A DNA stretch of 54,123 nucleotides from Streptomyces sp. AA1529 (GTDB lineage: Bacteria; Actinomycetota; Actinomycetes; Streptomycetales; Streptomycetaceae). The DNA lies in assembly GCF_000280905.1 (NCBI RefSeq), contig NZ_ALAP01000106.1, forward strand, positions 1 to 54,123. Direction: 5' to 3'. The position numbers and the translations under genes were made by a program. Positions 40,541 to 48,959 of the stretch are shown here, in pieces. Under the pieces are notes generated by a model. It saw only the letters and a list, made by a program, of their open reading frames with translations, was not told the DNA's origin and searched no databases. Each line of letters starts with the position of its first letter. Position 1 is the stretch's first letter.

Positions 40541-41510
40541 CGCCGGTGCTCCTTTCCGTGAAGACCTCGGAGATCTGGTGCCTGCGCCGTTCCATGCGGA
40601 CCAGGCCCAGGCCGAGTTCGGCGACGGTGTCCCGCACGGTGTCCAGGACCGACTCGTCGGCGTCTCCGCTCTCGCCGCCGATGTCGAGGGTGACCAGGTG
40701 TCCGGCGCCGGGTGCCGGGGCGCTGCCGGGCGCGGGCTCGTGCGGGTCCAGGCCGCCCTTCCGGAGCGCGGCGCGGAGGACCGCCGTGCCGTCGGGGTAC
40801 GCGTCGGTGTCGGTGACCTCGACGGCCAGGACGGCGGTCCGCTGGGTGAAGTCGGCGGTCGAGGAGGAGCGCAGCAGCCGGCCGCCGTCGATGACGACTA
40901 TGTGGTCGCTGGTGCGCTCCAGTTCGCCGAGCAGGTGCGAGGTGACCAGCACGGAGATGCCGAAGTCGGTGTGCACCCGGCGGATCAGGCCGAGCATCTC
41001 GTCGCGGCCGACCGGGTCGAGACCGTTGGTCGGCTCGTCCAGGAGGACGAGCCGCGGGTCGTGCACGAGCGCCTGGGCGAGCTTCACCCGCTGCTTCATG
41101 CCGGTCGAGTAGCCGCCCATCGGCCGGTAGCGCTCCTCGTAGAGGCCGACGTGGCGCAGGGTGTCGGCGGTGCGCTCCCGTGCCGCGGTCGCGGGCAGTC
41201 CCGACATCCGCGCCATGTGGACGACGAACTCGGTGGCGGACACGTCCGGGGGCAGGCAGTCGTGCTCGGGCATGTACCCCACGCGCTCCCGGATCGCGCC
41301 GCCCTGGGTGGCCACGTCCATGCCGAGCACGGACGCGGCTCCCTCGGTGGCGGGTGAGAGCCCGAGCAGGATCTTGATGAGGGTCGATTTCCCGGCTCCG
41401 TTGGCGCCCACCAGACCGGTGACACCCGGCTCTATGCCGACGGTCAGCCGGTCCAGGGCGGTCACCCGGGGGAACCGCTTGCTGAGGCTTTCGATCGCGA
41501 TCACAGTCAC
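40530..41510 (-). CDS. ABC transporter ATP-binding protein (first gene of the operon)
   Basis: A 326-residue ATPase. Walker A is GANGAGKST, the signature YSTGMKQRV, Walker B LVLLDEPTNGLDP and the switch His TSHLLGELE. The C-terminal extension of about 110 residues contains an acidic Gly/Pro linker. The GTG at 41510 has no ribosome binding site, but TAGCGT (41522-41517, minus strand) lies exactly six bases upstream, an arrangement typical of leaderless transcripts. An in-frame GTG at 41504 is the alternative. It probably pairs with the permease at 39602-40540. Confidence 0.92.
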   Translation of the reverse strand: MTVIAIESLSKRFPRVTALDRLTVGIEPGVTGLVGANGAGKSTLIKILLGLSPATEGAASVLGMDVATQGGAIRERVGYMPEHDCLPPDVSATEFVVHMARMSGLPATAARERTADTLRHVGLYEERYRPMGGYSTGMKQRVKLAQALVHDPRLVLLDEPTNGLDPVGRDEMLGLIRRVHTDFGISVLVTSHLLGELERTSDHIVVIDGGRLLRSSSTADFTQRTAVLAVEVTDTDAYPDGTAVLRAALRKGGLDPHEPAPGSAPAPGAGHLVTLDIGGESGDADESVLDTVRDTVAELGLGLVRMERRRHQISEVFTERSTGDVA

Positions 41511-41918
41511 GCTCCGACGCTATGAGCCGCTCGCCGCGTCCGCGTCAGACGCTGCGCCGGTTTCGGCGCGGAGCACGTACCTCTCAAGTGCTCGGGCGCC
41601 TCACTCTCAGGTCGGAGAGACCCGTAGGGGAGCGCCGCGACCCGGCCCCGGAGCAGCCGCAGGCCACCGCGCCCCGGAGTTTTCCACAGGCTGGGGGGAC
41701 CTCTTGACCCCGCCATGGACCGATGTCACATTCATCGGTGTCAAGTTGCTCACGTGCCGGAGTGCCCCGCCTCTCCGTCGCGGACCGTACCGGCCCGGCC
41801 ACGGGACCGGGACCGGGACCGGGACCGGGACCGATGGGGGTACCCGCACGGGGCCACTGGCGAACGCACCGACGAGGCAGGGACACGACGGGGAACACCC
41901 ACGGACGGAAGGCTGGCG
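41511..41918. other. Divergent intergenic region with hexamer repeat
   Basis: About 400 bp between the ABC operon and the M24 peptidase gene. It includes the leaderless-type -10 for the operon near 41517 and a tandem GGGACC array (41803-41832). I see no gene. Confidence 0.45.
41803..41832 (+). repeat. Five tandem GGGACC hexamers
   Basis: Perfect copies at 41803-41832, between the ABC operon and the M24 gene and about 90 bases before its start. Likely a slippage product. Confidence 0.85.
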
Positions 41919-42770
41919 ATGCGCGCGGCGACGAGCGGTTATTCCTCCGCTGACCTGCGGGGATTCAGGGAAGTCCAGCAACTGGCCTACGCCTGCGCGG
42001 AATCGGTGGCCGCCCGGCTGAAGCCGGGGGTGACCGAGCGGGAAGCGGCCCGGATGCAGCGCACATGGCTGCGCGAGCGCGGGGTGGCGGACTGGTTCCA
42101 TCTGCCCTTCGCCTGGTTCGGGGACCGCACGGCGTTCACCGGCTTCAAGATCCCGCTCCAGTTCTTCCCCACGAACCGGAAGCTGGCGCCCGGTATGCCC
42201 TTCATCCTGGACATGGCGCCGATCCGGGGCGGTTTCACCTCCGACATCGGATACTCCGGCTGCCTGGGCCCCAACCCGCTGCACGAACGCCTGCTGACGG
42301 ACCTGCTGGAGCACCGCGAGCTGATCCTCACCGCCGTGCGGGAGCGCCGTTCGCTGCGCGCGGTGTACGAGGACGTGGAGCGGCTGATGCTCGCGCAGGG
42401 GTATGCGAACCGGCACCGCGCCTATCCGTTCGGGGTGATCGCGCACAAGGTCGACCGTGTCCCGGAGCACCGCCGGTCCCCCACGGTCCTCGGGTTCGGC
42501 ACCAACGCGCTGCGCGGACTGGCGCGGGACGCGCTGCACGGGCACCGGGACGGCTGGTCGCCGCTGTGGAGCCCGCACCGCTTCTCCGACCACCCCCCGC
42601 AGCCCGGACTGTGGGCGGTGGAGCCGCATCTGGGATTCCGCGGCACGGGAGCGAAGTTCGAGGAGATCCTGGTCGTCACCGACTCCCGGGACCCGGTGGA
42701 GAGCGCGTTCTGGCTGGATGACGAGCTGCCGCATGTGCGGCGCCGGCAGGAGGAGGTACAGGCGGTATGA
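41919..42770 (+). CDS. M24-family metallopeptidase-like protein
   Basis: A 283-residue protein with the pita-bread fold but without the N-terminal aminopeptidase-P domain. Visible ligands are Asp in ILDMAPIRGGF and Asp in TSDIGYSG, His in VIAHKVDRVP, Glu in WAVEPHLGF and Glu in KFEEILVVTD, so a metal site is plausible. The sequence differs from classical MetAP/PepP, and the substrate may be non-peptidic. ATG 41919 is supported by GGAAGG at -14. The stop overlaps the next start (ATGA), coupling it to the hydrolase-SDR fusion and implying a shared pathway. Confidence 0.85.
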   Translation: MRAATSGYSSADLRGFREVQQLAYACAESVAARLKPGVTEREAARMQRTWLRERGVADWFHLPFAWFGDRTAFTGFKIPLQFFPTNRKLAPGMPFILDMAPIRGGFTSDIGYSGCLGPNPLHERLLTDLLEHRELILTAVRERRSLRAVYEDVERLMLAQGYANRHRAYPFGVIAHKVDRVPEHRRSPTVLGFGTNALRGLARDALHGHRDGWSPLWSPHRFSDHPPQPGLWAVEPHLGFRGTGAKFEEILVVTDSRDPVESAFWLDDELPHVRRRQEEVQAV

Positions 42771-44563
42771 ACGCGAAGACGGACGGTGGCACGGAGGCGG
42801 GCGGACTGCCGGCGGGCGCGCGGGTCCGCCGGGTCGCCACCGGGGGGATCGAGCTGTGCGTCGCGGAGCTCGGCGACCCCGCACGGCCGACGGTGGTCCT
42901 GCTGCACGGCTACCCGGACAGCAAGGAGGTCTGGTCCGCGGTGGCGCACCGGCTCGAGGACCGCTTCCACGTGGTGCTCTACGACGTGCGCGGCTGCGGC
43001 AGGTCCACGGCGCCCAAGCCGCTGCGCGGCGGGTTCACCCTGGAGAAGCTGACCGACGACTTCCTCGCGGTGATCGACGCGGTCAGCCCGGGCGAGCCCG
43101 TGCACCTGGTGGGCCACGACTGGGGGTCGGTGCAGGGCTGGGAGTTCGTGACGGTGCGCCGTACCGAAGGGCGGATCGCCTCCTTCACCTCGGTCTCCGG
43201 CCCGTCGCTCGACCACTTCGGCCACTGGATCAAGAAGCGGGCGACCCGGCCGACGCCGCGTCGCGCGGCCCAGCTCCTCGGCCAGGGCGCCAAGTCCTGG
43301 TACGTGTACGCGCTGCACACCCCGAGGCTGCCGGAGCTGGCGTGGCGGGGGCCGCTCGGCAAGCGCTGGCCCCGGCTCCTGGAGCTGTCCGAGAAGGTGC
43401 CGCGGGGCGGCTATCCGACCGACTCGCTGCCCGACGACGCGGCGCACGGCGCCTGGCTCTACCGCGACAACGTCCGGGCCCGGCTGCGCCGTCCGCGCAC
43501 CGACTGCTACGCACACGCACCGGTGCAGCTCGTCACACCGACCGGGGACGCCTTCCTGAGCGAGCACCTGTACGACGATCTGGAGCAGTGGGCACCGCGG
43601 CTGACCCGGCGCACGCTTCCGGCCAAGCACTGGGTGCCGCGCACCCGGCCCGACCGGCTGGCGGACTGGATCGGCGAGTTCGTCGACGGCAGCGATCCAA
43701 AGCTGCCGGCCACGGTGCCCGCGGCGGCCGGCTGCTACGCGGACCGGTTCGCCGGCCAACTGGTGCTGGTGACGGGAGCCGGCAGCGGGATCGGCCGGGC
43801 GACGGCGTTCTCCTTCGCGGAGGCCGGAGCCCGGGTGATCGCCGTCGACCGGGACGCGGAGAGCGCCGTCCGCACCGCCGACATGGCCCGGCTGGTGGGA
43901 GCCCCGCAGGCATGGGCGGAGACGGTCGACGTCGCGGACGAGCAGGCGATGGAGAAGCTGGCCGAGAAGGTGGCCGCCGAGTACGGCACGGTCGACGTGC
44001 TGGTCAACAACGCGGGCATCGGAATGGCGGGTGCCTTTCTGGACACCTCGACCGAGGACTGGAAGCGCACGCTGGACGTCAACCTCTGGGGGGTCATCCA
44101 CGGCTGCCGCCTCTTCGGACGGCAGATGGCCGAACGGGGCCAGGGCGGACACATCGTCAACACCGCTTCCGCCGCCGCCTATCAGCCCTCCCGCGCGCTG
44201 CCCGCCTACAGCACCTCCAAGGCCGCCGTGCTGATGCTCAGCGAGTGTCTGCGCGCCGAGCTGGCGGGCAAGGACATCGGGGTGACGGCGATCTGCCCCG
44301 GATTCGTGAACACCGGCATCACCGCGACCGCACGCTTCGCCGGGGTGGACGAGGCGGAGCAGCAGCGCCGCAGGCGCCGCACCTCCCGCCTCTACGGGAT
44401 ACGGAACTACCCGCCGGAGAAAGTGGCGGACGCCGTCCTGCGCGCGGTCGTACGCAACCAGGCCGTCGTCCCGGTGACACCCGAAGCCCGCGGCGCCCGG
44501 CTGCTGTCCCGCTTCACCCCGCGGGCGCTGCGCGGGATAGCCCGTATCCAACCGCCCGCCTAG
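42767..44563 (+). CDS. EphD-like fusion: alpha/beta hydrolase plus short-chain dehydrogenase
   Basis: A 598-residue two-domain protein. The N-terminal alpha/beta hydrolase (about 20-310) has the oxyanion segment LLHGYPDS and the nucleophile elbow GHDWGSVQG with Asp nucleophile, as in epoxide hydrolases. The C-terminal SDR (about 325-590) has the cofactor motif TGAGSGIG, NNAG and the catalytic Ser/Tyr/Lys set in NTASAAAYQPSRALPAYSTSK. The layout matches mycobacterial EphD, which acts on mycolate-type lipids; in Streptomyces the substrate must differ. It is translationally coupled to the M24 gene upstream. The ATG is embedded in the preceding stop. Confidence 0.9.
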   Translation: MNAKTDGGTEAGGLPAGARVRRVATGGIELCVAELGDPARPTVVLLHGYPDSKEVWSAVAHRLEDRFHVVLYDVRGCGRSTAPKPLRGGFTLEKLTDDFLAVIDAVSPGEPVHLVGHDWGSVQGWEFVTVRRTEGRIASFTSVSGPSLDHFGHWIKKRATRPTPRRAAQLLGQGAKSWYVYALHTPRLPELAWRGPLGKRWPRLLELSEKVPRGGYPTDSLPDDAAHGAWLYRDNVRARLRRPRTDCYAHAPVQLVTPTGDAFLSEHLYDDLEQWAPRLTRRTLPAKHWVPRTRPDRLADWIGEFVDGSDPKLPATVPAAAGCYADRFAGQLVLVTGAGSGIGRATAFSFAEAGARVIAVDRDAESAVRTADMARLVGAPQAWAETVDVADEQAMEKLAEKVAAEYGTVDVLVNNAGIGMAGAFLDTSTEDWKRTLDVNLWGVIHGCRLFGRQMAERGQGGHIVNTASAAAYQPSRALPAYSTSKAAVLMLSECLRAELAGKDIGVTAICPGFVNTGITATARFAGVDEAEQQRRRRRTSRLYGIRNYPPEKVADAVLRAVVRNQAVVPVTPEARGARLLSRFTPRALRGIARIQPPA

Positions 44564-44631
44564 ACCGAGGTGACGGCCGGCGGGCCCGAGGGCCCGTCGC
44601 GCCGTACCGGCCGTCAGAGGAGTTCACGACC

Positions 44632-45594
44632 ATGCCTCCGTCCCCCCACCCCGCGGGGCCGATGTCGGCTTCGACGTCCGAGTCCGAGTACCGCATCGAG
44701 GACCTCGCGCAGCGCAGCGGCGCGACGGTGCGCACCATCCGCGCCTACCAGGACAAGGGCCTGCTGCCCAAGCCCGGGCGGCGCGGCCGTGCCAACGTCT
44801 ACGACGACTCGCATCTGGCCCGGCTCCAGCAGATCGCCGACCTGTTGGAGCGCGGCTACACGCTGGCCTCGATAAGGGAGCTGCTCCAGGCGTGGGACGA
44901 GGGCCGGGGACTCGCCGGGGTGCTCGGCCTGGTGGCGGAGGTGGACGGGCCGTGGACGGACGAGGTGTCGGGCCGCATCTCACGCGTCGAGCTCGGTGAG
45001 CTGTTCGGCGGCGAGTACGACGAGGAAGCGGTCTCGGAGGCACTGACCCTGGGGGTGCTGGAACCGCTTCCGGGCCGCGAGGACGAGTTCCGGGTGCCGA
45101 GCCCGCAGGAACTCTCGGTGGCGGCCGAGCTGCACAAGGCGGGCGTGCCGCTGCGTGCCATCACCGGGCAGCTGCGGGAACTGCGCGGCCAGGTGGAGCA
45201 CATCGCCGCCCGCTTCCTGGACTTCACCAACGAGCATGTGTTCGTCCGCTATCTGGGCGTGCACCTCTCCGACGGGGACGCCTCCGAGGCGGCGGATCTG
45301 GTGCGCCGCCTCCGCCCATTGGCGCAGCAGACCGTGGAGGCCGAACTGGCGCGGGCGATGCAGAAGTTCGCCGCGCGCAATCTGCGCGACCATCTCCGCT
45401 CGGCGGCCGCCGCCCCGACCGAATCCGCACCGGCGGACCCGGCCCGCGCCGCACAGATACGGCTGCCGACCGCAACCGTCGAGGCGGTCGGCGCCCTCGT
45501 CGGCGAGGAGCGGGTGCCGGACTTCATCGCGGCGGCGGCCGAGCGGGAGGTGCGGGCCCGGCAGATGGACCGGATGAGTACGGAGGGGAGATGA
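44632..45594 (+). CDS. MerR-family transcriptional regulator
   Basis: A 320-residue regulator, long for the family. The MerR helix-turn-helix (EYRIEDLAQRSGATVRTIRAYQDKGLLPKPGRRGR, about 18-52) is followed by the RLQQIADLLERGYTLASIRELL helix. The 230-residue C-terminal part is mostly helical, with a predicted dimerisation region and an unknown ligand domain. ATG 44632 follows AGAGGAG at nine bases; an internal Met (44662) is less likely. It lies 68 bp after the EphD-like gene in the same direction, suggesting local control of that pathway, and is convergent with the LLM oxidoreductase. Confidence 0.9.
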   Translation: MPPSPHPAGPMSASTSESEYRIEDLAQRSGATVRTIRAYQDKGLLPKPGRRGRANVYDDSHLARLQQIADLLERGYTLASIRELLQAWDEGRGLAGVLGLVAEVDGPWTDEVSGRISRVELGELFGGEYDEEAVSEALTLGVLEPLPGREDEFRVPSPQELSVAAELHKAGVPLRAITGQLRELRGQVEHIAARFLDFTNEHVFVRYLGVHLSDGDASEAADLVRRLRPLAQQTVEAELARAMQKFAARNLRDHLRSAAAAPTESAPADPARAAQIRLPTATVEAVGALVGEERVPDFIAAAAEREVRARQMDRMSTEGR

Positions 45595-45640
45595 GCTGCG
45601 GGCCCCCACCCGGCCCGCCCGGCGCGGGAGGCGCTCCGGC

Positions 45641-46543
45641 TCAGCGGGCGCTGCCGAGCTGGGCGGGGGCTTCGGTGGCGATCCGCTCGAAGATCCTCTC
45701 GTCGGCCTCGAAGCGAGTGTCCGGGAGGGGCCAGTGGAGGACGAGCTCGTCGAACCCGAGGGCGGCATGGCGGCCGGCGAAGTCCACGAAGGCGTCGAGG
45801 GAGTCCAGCGGGCGGTCGGGGGTGAAGCCGGTGAGCAGGGTACGGCCCAGAGTGTCCGGCGCCCGGCCGCTGTCGGCGCACGCCTTCTCCAGGGCATCGG
45901 TCTGGCGGGCGAGGGCGGCCCGGGAGTCGGCGGGCGTACCGGACTCGTTGGCGGCCGGATCACCCGTCGTCACCCATGCCTGACCGTGGCGGGCGGCCAG
46001 CCGCAGCCCGCGCGGACCGGTCGCGGCGACGGTGAACGGCAGCCGGGGCCGCTGCACGCAGCCGGGGAGTCCGCGTGCTTCGTGGGCGGCGTAGTAGACG
46101 CCCTCGGCCGTCACCTCGTCCTCGCCGAGCAGCCGGTCGAGCAGCTGCACGAATTCGGCGAAGCGGTCCGCTCGTTCCCGGCGCGTCCATGCCTCCCCGC
46201 CCAGGGCGGTCGCGTCGAAGCCGGAGCCCCCGGCGCCGATGCCCAGGGTGATCCGGCCGTCACTCAGATCGTCGAGGGTGATCAGTTCCTTGGCCAGCGG
46301 GACCGGGTGCCGGAAGTTCGGCGAGGTGACCATGGTGCCGAGGCGCAGCCGGGAGGTGGTGGCGGCAGCGGCGGTGAGAGTGGGGACGGCGCCGAACCAG
46401 GGGCCGTCGCGGAACGGGACCCGCCACGAGAGGTGGTCGTAGGTGTACGCGGCGTGGAAGCCCAGTTCCTCGGCTCGCCGCCATCTCTCCCGTCCGCCCT
46501 CGGACCAGCGGCGGACAGGGAGGATCACGGTGCTCAGACGCAT
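45641..46543 (-). CDS. LLM-class flavin-dependent oxidoreductase
   Basis: A 300-residue TIM-barrel oxidoreductase of the luciferase-like/F420 family. The core strands include AAYTYDHLSW, LGTMVTSPNFRHP with the conserved His-Pro, ITLGIGAG and PFTVAATGPRG. Members use F420 or FMN. The sequence resembles F420-dependent types common in actinobacteria; no cofactor can be assigned with certainty. The start ATG at 46543 follows CTCGGGGGT. It is divergent from the small protein at 46617 and convergent with the MerR gene. Confidence 0.88.
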   Translation of the reverse strand: MRLSTVILPVRRWSEGGRERWRRAEELGFHAAYTYDHLSWRVPFRDGPWFGAVPTLTAAAATTSRLRLGTMVTSPNFRHPVPLAKELITLDDLSDGRITLGIGAGGSGFDATALGGEAWTRRERADRFAEFVQLLDRLLGEDEVTAEGVYYAAHEARGLPGCVQRPRLPFTVAATGPRGLRLAARHGQAWVTTGDPAANESGTPADSRAALARQTDALEKACADSGRAPDTLGRTLLTGFTPDRPLDSLDAFVDFAGRHAALGFDELVLHWPLPDTRFEADERIFERIATEAPAQLGSAR

Positions 46544-46616
46544 ACCCCCGAGCTTAAGCGCACGGCTCGCGCACCCCGCTTCGCGGCCCGGAGCGGGAGC
46601 AGGCATCCTCGGTGGC

Positions 46617-47129
46617 ATGGACCACACCCGCCCTCCGCACCGCACGCCGGAGCTCCACAGCACCGAGTCGGCCGTCTCCGTGCTGTGCGCGCTGGCGGAG
46701 CGCAGAGGGCTTCCGGTGTCGGTGGAGCATGCCATCGGTGCCGACGAGTCGTCGCGGCGCACGGCGGCCGGAGCGTTCGCGGTCACCGACGAGGACGGCT
46801 CCCTCCCGCACGAGGCCCTGCTGGAGATCCCCGCCACCGGCAGCACGCCGGACGGCGGCGGCGCACTCACCCCGAAGATCTCCGTCCAGCTCTTCGAGGA
46901 GGGCGACGCGCACATCACGGTCGACGGGGTGACCTTCCACGATCTGCCGCGGGAGGCGACCCCGGCGTTCCTGGAAGCGCTCTTCGACCGGCGGGCTCAT
47001 CTGAAGCGGACCTGGTACCCGCCGTTCTGCCGGCTGGTGGTCTCCCTGGACGACGAACTCTCCTACAAGGAGGTCGTCCCGATGGCGTACGGCGGCCTGT
47101 CCCGCTGGCTGAACTCCTTGCCGGGATGA
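46617..47129 (+). CDS. Conserved-looking hypothetical protein, function unknown
   Basis: A 170-residue protein with no signal or membrane segment. It has a mixed alpha/beta look (LPVSVEHAIGADESSRR, SVQLFEEGDAHITVDGVTFHDLP, KRTWYPPFCRLVVSLDD) and good codon bias; coding is therefore likely. I do not recognise the family. It is divergent from the LLM gene, with a 73-bp shared promoter region, so a functional connection is possible. Confidence 0.6.
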   Translation: MDHTRPPHRTPELHSTESAVSVLCALAERRGLPVSVEHAIGADESSRRTAAGAFAVTDEDGSLPHEALLEIPATGSTPDGGGALTPKISVQLFEEGDAHITVDGVTFHDLPREATPAFLEALFDRRAHLKRTWYPPFCRLVVSLDDELSYKEVVPMAYGGLSRWLNSLPG

Positions 47130-47163
47130 CCGGGACAGCCGAGACGACAGGCGCAGCCGGGAC

Positions 47164-47201
47164 GGACAGGTACGGCCGGGACGGACAGGTACGGCCGGGA
47201 C
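47164..47201 (+). repeat. Two tandem 19-bp units
   Basis: GGACAGGTACGGCCGGGAC is repeated exactly at 47164-47182 and 47183-47201, within the spacer between the hypothetical protein and the amidohydrolase gene; related text surrounds it. Confidence 0.85.
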
Positions 47202-47237
47202 GCCGGGTCGCCCGGGTCGCCGGGACAGGCCTGACGG

Positions 47238-48317
47238 TCAGGAAGCCCAGGAGGCAGAACCGTCCGGGCGGGGCCTGCCGCCGTCGCCGGGTCTGTCCAG
47301 CCCGCAGACCCGTGCCGCGTTGTCGTGGCACACGGCCCGCAGCCACCCGGGGCCCAGGCCGGTGCGCTCCTCCAGCGACTCCAGCGCGTCGGCGTACGGA
47401 TACGGAATGTTGGGGAAGTCGGTGCCCAGCAGTACGCGCTCACCGAGGTCGGCCAGCCGGGGCAGGGCGTCGCGGGGAAACGGGGCGGCCTCCTCGGCGA
47501 AGCCGGTGAAGGCCATCGTCGTGTCCAGCATGACCTCCGGATGGCGTGCGGCCAGCGCGAGGAACTCGGTGTACTCGGGCATGCCGAGATGGGCGACGAC
47601 CAGGCGCAGCCTCGGATGCCGTTCCAGTACGGCACCGATCGGTCCGGGGCCGGTGAACGCGCCGGGCACCGGTCCGGACCCGCAGTGCGTGACCACGGGG
47701 ACGCCGGCGTCGGCCAGCAGGCCCCACACCTCCTCCAGCGCGGGGTCCCGCGGATCGAACCCGCCGACCTGGAGATGGCATTTGAAGACGCGAGCGCCCT
47801 GGTCGAGTGCGCGGCGCACGTCGTCGGGGGCGCAGGGCTCGGCGTAGAAGGTGGCCGTGTGCAGGCAGTCGGGCGTGCGGGCCGCGAAGTCGGCGGCCCA
47901 GTCGTTCAGGGAGCGGGCCATACCGGGCTTGTGCGGGTAGAGCATCGAGGTGAACGCGCGGACGCCGAAGCCGCGCAGCACAGCCAGTCGGCGCTGCTCG
48001 TCGGTGCGGTAGGTGATCGGCCAGGCGCGTCCGACCAGCGGCCCGGCCGCGTCGAAGTAGGCCCACACCTTGGCCAGCAGCCGCTCCGGCATGAAGTGCG
48101 TGTGGATGTCGATCAGCGCGGGCGCACCGATGCGGGTGCGGAACGCGGCCACCCGCTCCCGCTCCGCCGCGGCCCGCTCCTCCACGGTCCGGTCCTGCAC
48201 GGTGTCGTCGGCGGCCTCGTCCTGCACGGCGTCGGCGGTCCGGTCCTCCGCTGCTCGGGCTGCCGGTATCCGGGTCCCCGGCGCCCGGGTGTCCCGCGCC
48301 TGCTCGTGCCTGCTCAT
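47238..48317 (-). CDS. Amidohydrolase (amidohydrolase_2, ACMSD-like)
   Basis: A 359-residue TIM-barrel metal hydrolase. The metal His pair is in IDIHTHFMPE (about residue 70), then VTHCGSGP, LVVAHLGMPEY, and the Asp of LLGTDFPNIPYPYAD. The N-terminal 55 residues are a charged, low-complexity extension. The family includes decarboxylases of aromatic acids and lactone hydrolases; the substrate is unknown. ATG 48317 follows GGAGGCGCAT. The ArsC-like gene lies 140 bp upstream in the same direction. Confidence 0.87.
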   Translation of the reverse strand: MSRHEQARDTRAPGTRIPAARAAEDRTADAVQDEAADDTVQDRTVEERAAAERERVAAFRTRIGAPALIDIHTHFMPERLLAKVWAYFDAAGPLVGRAWPITYRTDEQRRLAVLRGFGVRAFTSMLYPHKPGMARSLNDWAADFAARTPDCLHTATFYAEPCAPDDVRRALDQGARVFKCHLQVGGFDPRDPALEEVWGLLADAGVPVVTHCGSGPVPGAFTGPGPIGAVLERHPRLRLVVAHLGMPEYTEFLALAARHPEVMLDTTMAFTGFAEEAAPFPRDALPRLADLGERVLLGTDFPNIPYPYADALESLEERTGLGPGWLRAVCHDNAARVCGLDRPGDGGRPRPDGSASWAS

Positions 48318-48461
48318 ATGCGCCTCCTGTGACTCTCGGGGGTGGGCGACGGATGCGGCCCGCGCCGCGCTCGTCCGACCGCCCGCTACGAGCCCGAGCC
48401 CTCCGAACCCGCCCCGGCAGCCCTTCGACCGGGACGCTCCCGCGCGGGCGGCCGACGCGGG

Positions 48462-48815
48462 CTACAGCACCTCGTTCGCGACCTCGGCCGGCCGTGCCAG
48501 CCGGGTGCCCTTGTCCGTCACCACGAAGGGCCGCTGGATCAGTGCGGGGTGTGCGGTCATGGCCTTGATCAGCTCGTCGTCGGTCACCTCCGGTCGGCCG
48601 AGGCCGAGTTCCTGGTAGGCGGCCTCCTTCGTCCGGACGGCGTCCCCGGTCCGGATCCCCGCGTCGGAGACGAGTCCGCGCAGGGTGTCCGCGTCCGGCG
48701 GGGTCTTCAGATACTCCACGATCTCGATCTCGTAGCCCGCGTCCTCCAGCAGCGCCAGAACTTTCCGGGAGGTCCCGCAGCGGGTGTTGTGGTAGAGCGT
48801 CGCCGTCTTCGCCAT
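48462..48815 (-). CDS. ArsC/Spx-family thioredoxin-fold protein (arsenate reductase-like)
   Basis: A 117-residue protein. The single catalytic Cys13 lies in YHNTRCGTSRKVL, and the Arg/Pro set is seen in VRTKEA and IQRPFVVT. This matches the glutaredoxin-coupled ArsC/YffB subclass; without ars genes nearby, arsenate reduction is not proved and a general thiol role is equally possible. The ATG at 48815 has no strong ribosome binding site within ten bases. Confidence 0.85.
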   Translation of the reverse strand: MAKTATLYHNTRCGTSRKVLALLEDAGYEIEIVEYLKTPPDADTLRGLVSDAGIRTGDAVRTKEAAYQELGLGRPEVTDDELIKAMTAHPALIQRPFVVTDKGTRLARPAEVANEVL

Positions 48816-48911
48816 GGCGTCATGCTATGCGGGGCACCCCGGCCCGGCTCCGCTGCGCACCGCGTCAGTCCAGCGCCCTGCCGGCCCAACGCCCCGCCGG
48901 CCCAGCATCGG

Positions 48912-48959
48912 GTCAGCCCGGCGCCCCGTCAGCCCAGCACCCCGTCAGCCCAGCGCCGC
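48912..48959. repeat. Three 16-bp imperfect tandem units
   Basis: GTCAGCCCAGCACCCC-like units at 48912-48927, 48928-48943 and 48944-48959, continuing as looser copies from 48873. They sit at the 3' end of the epimerase gene, which they overlap by a few codons. Confidence 0.7.

Noticed and set aside
48912..48959. CRISPR or attachment-site repeats
   Set aside because: No unique spacers, and only imperfect 16-bp tandem copies.
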